Below are positions 1-6,215 of a stretch of DNA of 12,993 nucleotides, one piece after another (the stretch's first letter is position 1; the number at the start of each line of letters is the position of its first letter). The position numbers and the translations under genes were made by a program. The DNA is from JAAUQA01 sp036351435 (GTDB lineage: Bacteria; Pseudomonadota; Gammaproteobacteria; Competibacterales; Competibacteraceae), in contig JAZBPA010000353.1 of NCBI GenBank assembly GCA_036351435.1, forward strand, positions 1 through 12,993. The letters are read 5' to 3'. The notes under the pieces were generated by a model. That model had not been told where the DNA came from and made no database searches. It saw nothing but the letters and a program-made list of their open reading frames with translations.

Positions 1-571
1 AGAATGGGCGGTTTACAATAACTCGGTATCGCTATGGCACGACACGCTGGACTCCGACTGGTCCGGTCATGTGCCAGGTCAGCCGGTTAACCGGGATACA
101 GCACAAGCCAAGGGATTGGACTTTATCAGCACGACTACGGTCAATCACCCATTCCATATTCACGTCAATCCGTTCTGGTTGAGCCGGCATGAAGTAACGC
201 TAGCCGATGGCAGTTTGGTGAATATTCTGGACGAGCCTCGCTGGCAGGATGTGGTCTGGCTACCGCGCAATCGAGGCCGGGCGGTGTTTCGCTCGCGCTT
301 TCCCGATTATGTGGGGGAATACGTTAATCACTGTCATATCCTCTTGCACGAAGACAACGGCATGATGCAATTGGTTGAAGTGGTCGCCGCAAAGGGTAAC
401 AGCAACTATGTACCCCGCGACCAAGTCAGCGAACCGGGTATGGATCCCGCGCAGGTCACGATGATCTACGAACGGGCATCGCTGAATGAAGCATTTACCC
501 AAAACGCCAGCTTTGTTGATCCCAACCCGACCACCGGACAAGAGTTTCCAGGTTTCAAACCTAGGCGCTAA
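1..571 (+). CDS. Multicopper oxidase, C-terminal part (5' end outside window)
   Basis: This is the C-terminal cupredoxin domain of a multicopper oxidase (laccase/copper-oxidase type), which oxidises a substrate at a type 1 copper and reduces O2 to water at a trinuclear copper site. The frame is open from base 2, so the gene starts before the window; an internal GTG at 71 is not the start. Two copper-ligand blocks are visible. The first is His-Pro-Phe-His-Ile-His (146-163), the HPxHxH motif before the last cupredoxin sheet. The second is His-Cys-His-Ile-Leu-Leu-His followed by Gly-Met-Met (329-367), which supplies the type 1 Cys and His, type 3 His ligands and a probable axial Met. About 65 residues follow the last motif. 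The stop is TAA at 569-571. The export signal and domains 1-2 cannot be judged. The family is clear; the substrate (metal, phenol, bilirubin) is not. Confidence 0.9.
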   Translation, partial: EWAVYNNSVSLWHDTLDSDWSGHVPGQPVNRDTAQAKGLDFISTTTVNHPFHIHVNPFWLSRHEVTLADGSLVNILDEPRWQDVVWLPRNRGRAVFRSRFPDYVGEYVNHCHILLHEDNGMMQLVEVVAAKGNSNYVPRDQVSEPGMDPAQVTMIYERASLNEAFTQNASFVDPNPTTGQEFPGFKPRR

Positions 572-596
572 ATCGACTAAATTGGGATTTGTGCGA

Positions 597-631
597 CGCC
601 AGTGGGGGGGGGGCAGTGAACCCCACTGGCG
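597..631. terminator. G-rich inverted repeat between convergent genes, possible bidirectional terminator
   Basis: An 11-bp perfect inverted repeat (597-607 with 621-631, arms CGCCAGTGGGG and CCCCACTGGCG) encloses a 13-nt loop. A run of ten G (604-613) spans the left arm and loop. It lies just after the multicopper oxidase stop and before the end of the convergent gene, where a shared terminator would be expected. There is no clear T-tract on either side, so it is not a canonical intrinsic terminator. It could instead act as a stem that stabilises the 3' end of the mRNA. Confidence 0.45.
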
Positions 632-698
632 CAGAGTGCTGATCGGCGAGAACACTATAGCCTTTTTGCAAGACCGGACCCCATAACTCATAAACCTA

Positions 699-1283
699 TC
701 AGCGAGTATGGGTAATAAATTTTTCGTTGTACGCCAGCGTGGCGATTTTTCTGGCCCGCGCCGGCTTATTGCGGTAAATGACCCACTGGTACACCGGTTC
801 GCTCGCCGGTGGATAGTCAGGATGATAACGCGCGCCAAAATTGCCGAGGTCACGTGGTGAGGCTCCCGCCGACCAAGCGGTGGTATAGCGCGGCGCGAAC
901 TGTTGACTCGATAACTGATCGACGATGATCAGAATATCGACTCCGACGCTTAGTTTCCGGGGCCCCAACCCGAGAACCCCTTCCATCTCCTGCGGCGTTC
1001 GATTGGCTAGGTATTTTAACAGTGTGAAGTAACCGGTAACTTGATAAATTTTGCCAATGTCGCTCACCGCAGCGGCCCCTGTTTGCCGGCGCGCCAGGAT
1101 CTTTGTCGGCCGGTTGCCACCAGTTTGACTGAAGATGCGTTGCGAAGTTGCGAGGGTTGCAGCCCGCAATTCCTTTAACGCATTTGGCATCGGTTCCACG
1201 TTATCGCCTAGGGCGTCGCCCTGATTGTCGATTATTCCGTTCTTACCTACTTTGAGTCGCATTAATCCAGGGTCTATCGGCAT
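699..1283 (-). CDS. Hypothetical protein, 194 residues
   Basis: I do not recognise this protein. The ATG at 1283 is preferred over an upstream start at 1376 because GGGAG lies a suitable distance before it, and the extra 31 residues of the longer version would run into the truD leader region. The product begins Met-Pro-Ile-Asp-Pro-Gly and is basic towards the C-terminus (Tyr-Arg-Asn-Lys-Pro-Ala-Arg-Ala-Arg-Lys). It contains a short hydrophobic stretch (Val-Asp-Ile-Leu-Ile-Ile-Val-Asp) but no signal peptide or convincing membrane helix, so it is probably cytoplasmic. It is transcribed convergently to the multicopper oxidase and divergently from truD, so the context gives no clear functional hint. 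Its length and good ribosome binding site make a real gene likely. Confidence 0.6.
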   Translation of the reverse strand: MPIDPGLMRLKVGKNGIIDNQGDALGDNVEPMPNALKELRAATLATSQRIFSQTGGNRPTKILARRQTGAAAVSDIGKIYQVTGYFTLLKYLANRTPQEMEGVLGLGPRKLSVGVDILIIVDQLSSQQFAPRYTTAWSAGASPRDLGNFGARYHPDYPPASEPVYQWVIYRNKPARARKIATLAYNEKFITHTR

Positions 1284-1435
1284 TTTAGGTTCTCCCGTAA
1301 TCAAAGAATCGCCGCTGAATAGCCGTGTACAATGGCTCCTGCTTACTATGCGTTGGCAAACGAGTATTGGATGCAAAAAAGTTTCTTTTTAGTTTTCTGG
1401 AGTACCCCGGTAATGAAAAAAGCGTTCTATTCCTG

Positions 1436-2452
1436 ATGAACTACTCATTCTTTATGGGAAAGCCACCGCTCAGTGGGCGAATTCGCGCTGTTCCCGAAGA
1501 CTTTCAGGTGTTCGAGGAACTCGGCTTTACCGCAACCGGCGATGGTGAGCATGTCCTACTGCGGGTACGCAAACGCGCCGTCAATACCAACTGGGTAGCC
1601 AAGCAACTCGCAGCCTTCGCAGGCGTTCCGCCAGCTGCGGTGAGTTATGCCGGTTTGAAGGATCGCCATGCGGTCGCCGAACAATGGTTCTCCGTACATC
1701 TGCCAGGTCAGTCCGAACCCGATTGGAGCAGCTGCGGTGCGGAAGATTTCACCGTGTTGGAACACCACCGGCACGCGCGCAAGCTGCGTATCGGAGCGCT
1801 TAAAGGTAATGCCTTTCGGATTGTGATACGCGATCTGGACGGTGATCCCGGCATACTGGAGGAGCGTTTGCGTCAGGTTGCTCAGTTTGGCGTGCCGCAT
1901 TATTTCGGGTCACAACGCTTCGGTCGCGACGGCGGTAATCTGGCCAAGGCCGAAGCGTTGTTTCTAGGCAAAATGCGCGTCAAGGATCGCCATCAACGGG
2001 GCTTGTATTTATCGGCAGCGCGTTCGGAAATTTTCAATCAAATACTCTCTCGGCGGGTGGCGGAAGGCTCCTGGAATCAGCCGCTGGCCGGTGATGTGAT
2101 GATGCTGGACGGGAGTCACAGCGTATTTCAAATCACCGAAGTGGACACTACTATTCAGCAACGAGTGATGGATTGCGATATTCACCCAACCGGTCCCTTG
2201 TGGGGCAGGGGTGAATTACTCAGTCAGAATTTAGTGCTCGACTTGGAACAAGCGGTGGCGGCGGAGTATCCCGTGTTGTGTCAGGGACTGCTGGCCGCCG
2301 GGCTTAAACAGGAGCGGCGGGCACTGCGGATGCGGGTTCGGGACATGGGTTTGGAAACGCCGGACGATGGGTCCGCTGTGATCAGTTTCCGGCTACCGGC
2401 CGGTGCCTACGCAACCGTGGTGCTGCGCGAATTAGTGAACGTCGACGATTAA
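1436..2452 (+). CDS. truD: tRNA pseudouridine(13) synthase TruD
   Basis: TruD isomerises uridine 13 to pseudouridine in tRNA-Glu in the cytoplasm. The 338-residue product is close to the E. coli length of 349. Visible family blocks are: the N-terminal Gly-Lys-Pro followed by Pro-Glu-Asp-Phe (residues 8-23); Gly-Leu-Lys-Asp-Arg-His-Ala-Val with catalytic Asp at about residue 76, matching E. coli GQKDKHAV; Leu-Gly/Gly-Ala-Leu-Lys-Gly-Asn-Ala-Phe near 120-127; His-Tyr-Phe-Gly-Ser-Gln-Arg-Phe-Gly at 155-163; and the C-terminal Leu-Pro-Ala-Gly-Ala-Tyr-Ala-Thr. The frame is open further upstream to 1325, but ATG 1436 aligns best with the E. coli N-terminus. Its Shine-Dalgarno is weak. A seven-codon ORF (ATG at 1413, TGA ending on the first base of the truD ATG) precedes it and could couple translation, or be chance. 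The usual ispF and surE neighbours are absent. Confidence 0.95.
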   Translation: MNYSFFMGKPPLSGRIRAVPEDFQVFEELGFTATGDGEHVLLRVRKRAVNTNWVAKQLAAFAGVPPAAVSYAGLKDRHAVAEQWFSVHLPGQSEPDWSSCGAEDFTVLEHHRHARKLRIGALKGNAFRIVIRDLDGDPGILEERLRQVAQFGVPHYFGSQRFGRDGGNLAKAEALFLGKMRVKDRHQRGLYLSAARSEIFNQILSRRVAEGSWNQPLAGDVMMLDGSHSVFQITEVDTTIQQRVMDCDIHPTGPLWGRGELLSQNLVLDLEQAVAAEYPVLCQGLLAAGLKQERRALRMRVRDMGLETPDDGSAVISFRLPAGAYATVVLRELVNVDD

Positions 2453-2472
2453 ATCCTGGCTAAACGCAACAA

Positions 2473-2958
2473 TTACCACAGCGGACTGGCCGGCGGCTTC
2501 ACCCGTAAGTCATGGGCCATTCGTAGGGCGGATTCTCGTCCTTGATAATAATCAGGGACGAGATATAGGTCGTGATAGTCCAACGCCCGGTAAAAATCCT
2601 GGGCTGCCGGGTTGTTGGCGCGCACTTCCAGATAAATCGTCGCGATACCGGCGGTGCGGGCAGATTTTTCCAACCACTCCACCAGCTGCCGGCCGACTCC
2701 TCGTCGACGAAATGCCGTTTCGACAGCCAACAACAACAGATGCGCCTCGTCCAAACCAAAGTGCATGATGGCGAATCCCACCAACTGTGCCGGATTGCGG
2801 GCCGCCAGCACCACGCTGTCCGTGCAACGTATATGGTGCAGAATACGCTGCGAGCGCCATTGCCAGCCTAACCCGGTTTCGATGAAATCACGCGACATGC
2901 GCGCCATGATTTCAGCTTCGGATCGTCTGGCGGGTCGGAGTTCGAGAATTACGGACAT
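2473..2958 (-). CDS. GNAT-family N-acetyltransferase, RimI-like
   Basis: This 161-residue protein of the GCN5-related N-acetyltransferase family transfers acetyl from acetyl-CoA to an amine. The acetyl-CoA pyrophosphate loop is Arg-Arg-Arg-Gly-Val-Gly-Arg (84-90). The RimI-type block Leu-Glu-Val-Arg-Ala-Asn-Asn-Pro-Ala-Ala-Gln with Phe-Tyr-Arg-Ala-Leu lies at 110-126, and a C-terminal Tyr-Tyr-x-Gly-x-Glu-x-Ala-Leu-Arg-Met ends the fold. RimI acetylates the N-terminus of ribosomal protein S18, and this may be a RimI paralogue. It lacks the usual tsaB/RimI neighbourhood, so the substrate is left open. It starts 14 bp after the dsbD stop on the same strand, suggesting co-transcription, and is convergent with truD (20 bp between stops). 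No clear Shine-Dalgarno precedes its ATG, consistent with coupling to dsbD. Confidence 0.85.
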   Translation of the reverse strand: MSVILELRPARRSEAEIMARMSRDFIETGLGWQWRSQRILHHIRCTDSVVLAARNPAQLVGFAIMHFGLDEAHLLLLAVETAFRRRGVGRQLVEWLEKSARTAGIATIYLEVRANNPAAQDFYRALDYHDLYLVPDYYQGRESALRMAHDLRVKPPASPLW

Positions 2959-2972
2959 CAGTGATTGCGCCG

Positions 2973-5237
2973 CTAATAATACACTCGCTCATCAACCAGC
3001 TGTTCTGTGAACAGACCGAGTTCTTGCAATACGACGGCTTCCGTTAACAGTTGAGACAATATGATCGGTTCGGCTTGCGTGCCCTCTGCATAATACACGT
3101 AAAGCGGCACGCCGCTGCGTCCGAACTCGCTGAGCACCTGAGTGATTTCCGGATCATAGTTGGTCCAGTCGGCCTTGAGATACACAATGCCCTTCTCCGC
3201 GAAGACTGCCGCCAATCGCGCCGAACTCAGTGCAACCCGTTCGTTGACTAGGCAAGTGATACACCACGCTGCGGTAAAATTGATGAATACCGGTCGACCC
3301 GCTGCCCGCAGTTCCGCCAAGCGTTGTCGCGAAAACGGCTCCCATACCGGTCCCTGACCGGCTTGGTTCTGTTGGGTAGCAGTGGGGTTCTTGGCGTCCG
3401 AGGTCTGGAACACCGGTAATCCCACAAAACTCAATGCCACCACCACCGTGATGACCGTCGCGACGTTACCCACCAGGCGCCCATGCCGGGTAAGCTCTCG
3501 GGTACTGCTGAACAACCAAGCGGCAAAAGCAATCGCCACCAAGCCGGTCAATGCGGCTGCAATTCCTGCAGGTCCGGTCTGCAAAGTCAGCACCCAGACT
3601 AACCACACCGTTGTACCATACATCGCAAAAGCCAGAAACTCCTTGAAACGTACCATCCAGGTTCCCGGCTTGGGTAGGTATTTGAACACGGCAGGGAAGA
3701 AACTCATCACCAGATAAGGAAATGCCAGTCCGACCCCCAATGCCTGGAATATCGACAGCGCCACCGGCCAGGGTTGGGTCAAGGCAAAGCCCAAAGCGGC
3801 ACCCATAAACGGCGCCGAACATGGAGTGGCCACCAAAGTAGCCAGCACCCCGGTAAAGAAAGAGCCGGAATAACCGCCACGAGCTGCTAAGCCGCTACCG
3901 AGCCCCATCAACGAACCGCCAACGGCAAACGCACCGGATAAACTCAAGCCCACGGCAAACATCAGATAAGCCAGCAAGGTCACGAAGATCGGCGACTGCA
4001 ATTGAAAGCCCCAGCCGATCTGAGCACCGCCTGCCCGCAATGCAATCAGCAACCCGGCGATTATGGCGAAACAACTCAACACCCCGGCGGTGAAGACTAA
4101 ACCGTGGCGGCGGACCTGCCAGGGTGCTTTACGGCTCTTGTCGATGAGACTGAGCGCTTTAATTGATAAGATGGGGAACACACAGGGCATGAAGTTCAGA
4201 ATCAGCCCCCCGAGAAAGGCCAAGAACAGCTCTTTCTTGAGAGAACCGAGCGGGGCTTCCGGAGATTCAACCAACGCCCCAGTTTCATCGACAGGCGTTC
4301 TTGTAGATTGAACCGGATCGTTTGCTGCAGGCGGTGGTGCAGCTTGCTGAACCAGCGTAACGGCTGCCGGGCTGACTAACGCCGACAAAGGCAAAGCATC
4401 GATCCGGAAGGCTTCCATATGCTCGTTTTCACCCTCAACATGCAATACGAGTACGCCTTGCACGCGTTCGAGCGGAATATTGCGAAAAGCGCCTCGTTCA
4501 ATCGTCAGCGTAAACCCTTTGTCATGTACGTAGGGCGTTTGCGGGGCTGCATATTCGAAAATCCCTTCCTCGAACGGGAAAAATTCAAAATTCTTTACCC
4601 GCCCCGCCGACCAGCCCGGCGTGATGACCTGTAGACGCAGGTCATTTTCAGTGGTGGTAAAGTAGCTTGTCCACGGATTGGTCTTCGGTAACAGTTGGCG
4701 GGTTTTCGCAAACGCACTCATCCATTGCTCATCGAATGGCGGGGTAGTTTCGCTAACCGGTATTTCCAGAGTCAACTGCGCTTGTTCAGGAATGCAAATG
4801 TCGGCACAGACCAGCCACTTGGCATCAACCTTCAAGGCCACGGGTTCGTTCACGGCCAATTGGTCGGGTGGGGTGATGCGCACCAGCAGATGAACCAGAC
4901 CGTGATAACCGTAATTGATCAGTTCACCGTAAACGATCCGTTCCGGATAAGGCCATTGGATTTCTTCGGCGGTAAACCCAGCGGGCAATGACCAGTCGAG
5001 GGTAGAGAGCATCCCGGTATCTCCGGGATTACGCCAATAGGTATGCCAGCCCTCACGGATTGTCATCCGCAGCGCCACCCAGAAGGGTTGACCCGCTTGA
5101 ACCGCTTTGACTTCGCTGATGAGTTGTACTTGGGTGTTGTCGGTCACAACCGGATTAGCATGAAGGACTGACGGTAACGCGATAAAGAGAATCAGCAGTA
5201 CAAGACCGGCAAGCCTTATGGTGGGTTTGTTTATCAT
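2973..5237 (-). CDS. dsbD: Membrane thiol:disulfide interchange protein, DsbD/ScsB type
   Basis: This inner-membrane protein passes electrons from cytoplasmic thioredoxin across the membrane to periplasmic disulfide-reducing or cytochrome-c/copper-handling partners. With ATG 5237 the protein has 754 residues; a GTG at 5258 would add seven, but the ATG puts the signal peptide (basic Lys/Arg, hydrophobic core, Leu-His-Ala) at the N-terminus and has CAGG upstream. Domains in order: a periplasmic N-domain with Trp-Leu-Val-Cys-Ala-Asp-Ile-Cys (Cys 144 and 148); a linker rich in Pro/Ala near 300-330; a transmembrane domain from about 340 to 610 with the redox cysteines in Asn-Phe-Met-Pro-Cys-Val-Phe-Pro (Cys 352) and Ala-Thr-Pro-Cys-Ser-Ala-Pro (Cys 473); and a C-terminal thioredoxin fold with Trp-Cys-Ile-Thr-Cys (659 and 662). 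All six expected redox cysteines are present. The long N-domain with a Tyr-Trp-Arg-Asn-Pro-Gly-Asp-Thr-Gly block resembles ScsB more than E. coli DsbD. Confidence 0.92.
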   Translation of the reverse strand: MINKPTIRLAGLVLLILFIALPSVLHANPVVTDNTQVQLISEVKAVQAGQPFWVALRMTIREGWHTYWRNPGDTGMLSTLDWSLPAGFTAEEIQWPYPERIVYGELINYGYHGLVHLLVRITPPDQLAVNEPVALKVDAKWLVCADICIPEQAQLTLEIPVSETTPPFDEQWMSAFAKTRQLLPKTNPWTSYFTTTENDLRLQVITPGWSAGRVKNFEFFPFEEGIFEYAAPQTPYVHDKGFTLTIERGAFRNIPLERVQGVLVLHVEGENEHMEAFRIDALPLSALVSPAAVTLVQQAAPPPAANDPVQSTRTPVDETGALVESPEAPLGSLKKELFLAFLGGLILNFMPCVFPILSIKALSLIDKSRKAPWQVRRHGLVFTAGVLSCFAIIAGLLIALRAGGAQIGWGFQLQSPIFVTLLAYLMFAVGLSLSGAFAVGGSLMGLGSGLAARGGYSGSFFTGVLATLVATPCSAPFMGAALGFALTQPWPVALSIFQALGVGLAFPYLVMSFFPAVFKYLPKPGTWMVRFKEFLAFAMYGTTVWLVWVLTLQTGPAGIAAALTGLVAIAFAAWLFSSTRELTRHGRLVGNVATVITVVVALSFVGLPVFQTSDAKNPTATQQNQAGQGPVWEPFSRQRLAELRAAGRPVFINFTAAWCITCLVNERVALSSARLAAVFAEKGIVYLKADWTNYDPEITQVLSEFGRSGVPLYVYYAEGTQAEPIILSQLLTEAVVLQELGLFTEQLVDERVYY

Positions 5238-5296
5238 ACATACGGACCTGTGTGACACAGACCGTGGCTTTGCCCCGCAGCCACCAGTCCGGAAAG

Positions 5297-5312
5297 CCCT
5301 TTCAAAAAAGGG
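5297..5312. repeat. Short inverted repeat downstream of tadA
   Basis: A six-bp stem, CCCTTT (5297-5302) with AAAGGG (5307-5312), encloses a 4-nt loop. It lies in the 246-bp gap between the tadA stop and the dsbD start, where a tadA terminator or the dsbD leader would sit. The stem is short and lacks a strong T-run on the minus strand, so terminator function is only a possibility. I see nothing else convincing in this gap. Confidence 0.25.
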
Positions 5313-5483
5313 TTCTCACGTGTTTGCTCGGCTCCCCTGCCCTAGAGGATATAGCTATTGCGATCGACTTGTCTATTTCGTAGTCAGGAACAGGCACGGC
5401 GATCCAGCATACCCATTCACTATGACTGTCTGTTTATACGCTGGGAAAGGCTTGCGGGATGCCCTCAACGGTACATCCAGTGG

Positions 5484-5960
5484 TTATTGGTGTTCGGTTA
5501 CGGAATCCCGACGGCGCGCGCGAAAAAAATCTCGTAGGAGCGCGCTGCATTCATCAGCCAATACACCGCCGGTGACCTCGGCCCGATGATTCAAGACTTC
5601 CGATTGCAGGATATTGAATACACTACCCGCCGCCCCTGAGCGAGGATCACTCGCCCCGAACACCACGCGCCCCACCCGCGCATGAATCAGCGCTCCGGCA
5701 CACATCGGACAGGGTTCCAGGGTAACGTACAAGGTTGTGTCGATCAGCCGGTAATTGCCCAAGTGTGTAGCGGCCTGACGCAGCGCCATTACTTCCGCAT
5801 GGGCAGTGGGATCGCAAGCGCTGATGGACCGGTTATAACCGGCACCGATTATACGGTTATCCATGACCACCAGTGCACCGACCGGAACTTCGCCGTGTTC
5901 GGCGGCCTGCTGCGCTAAAGCCAGCGCTTTCTGCATCCACTGCTGATCCGGCTCAGACAC
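5484..5960 (-). CDS. tadA: tRNA-specific adenosine(34) deaminase TadA
   Basis: TadA deaminates adenosine 34 to inosine in the anticodon of tRNA-Arg(ACG), an essential step for decoding CGN codons. The 158-residue product carries the zinc-dependent cytidine/adenosine deaminase signature: Pro-Thr-Ala-His-Ala-Glu (His 54 binds zinc, Glu 56 is the proton shuttle) and Glu-Pro-Cys-Pro-Met-Cys (Cys 84 and 87 bind zinc). Flanking blocks Gly-Glu-Val-Pro-Val-Gly-Ala and Asn-Tyr-Arg-Leu-Ile-Asp also match E. coli TadA. The start is a GTG at 5960 with no Shine-Dalgarno. It is favoured because its Met-Ser-Glu opening matches the family N-terminus; ATG 5936 is the alternative. In many gammaproteobacteria tadA follows guaA; here a defence operon lies directly upstream instead, ending 255 bp away on the same strand. 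Confidence 0.95.
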   Translation of the reverse strand: MSEPDQQWMQKALALAQQAAEHGEVPVGALVVMDNRIIGAGYNRSISACDPTAHAEVMALRQAATHLGNYRLIDTTLYVTLEPCPMCAGALIHARVGRVVFGASDPRSGAAGSVFNILQSEVLNHRAEVTGGVLADECSALLRDFFRARRRDSVTEHQ

Positions 5961-6215
5961 GGTCAGGAGAGGAGGGTTTGGGAACTATTCCACTCGATTG
6001 CATACGAGCCATCATTACCTTTTAATATCATTAGCTTAATTGTTGGTGTGGGTGGTAATACCATGAAAAATACCCTGTTCAAAATCCTGCCAATTGCCCG
6101 GAAAAATTGCCGATTGAACGCTGCCACACAGCACCCTAGGCCACCTTCCGGGCCTTGACCGGTCCCCGTCCGAAGTAGATCCAATGTATTCAGGAGACCG
6201 TACCAGCAAGCGCCA
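5961..6215. other. Intergenic junction between defence operon and tadA
   Basis: This 255-bp gap joins the end of the defence operon to tadA. It contains the guaA-tail-like sequence described separately, an AT-richer stretch around 6010-6090 unlike the flanking genes, and no convincing gene. A reading frame with a TTG start crosses it (5963-6184, minus) but has no Shine-Dalgarno and no recognisable product. No tRNA, strong promoter or intrinsic terminator was seen, so tadA may depend on read-through from the operon or on a promoter I could not identify. Confidence 0.5.
5985..5998 (-). other. Possible integration-site remnant resembling the guaA 3' end
   Basis: On the minus strand these 14 bases read ATCGAGTGGAATAG. 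The 3' end of guaA typically encodes Thr-Ile-Glu-Trp-Glu-stop (for example ATC GAG TGG GAA TAG), so the match is complete apart from one missing G. It lies 24 bp before tadA, where guaA would normally end. Islands using tyrosine recombinases integrate at this site and leave a duplicated core at each boundary. The stretch is short and the other copy is outside the window, so this is an inference. Confidence 0.35.

Noticed and set aside
260..853. Minus-strand frame overlapping the multicopper oxidase and the 194-residue gene
   Set aside because: It is antisense to the clear multicopper oxidase copper-site coding sequence, and its translation resembles no protein family.
1353..1381. TTGGCA as a possible -35 box for truD
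   Set aside because: No acceptable -10 element at 16-18 bp spacing, so I do not call a promoter.
5963..6184. Minus-strand reading frame of 73 residues between the NERD-UvrD gene and tadA
   Set aside because: It needs a TTG start, has no Shine-Dalgarno and no recognisable product. Its end coincides with the guaA-tail-like sequence, so it is better read as junction DNA.
5961..6215. tRNA gene as the island attachment site
   Set aside because: No cloverleaf pattern, T-loop GTTCGANTC box or CCA end was seen on either strand.
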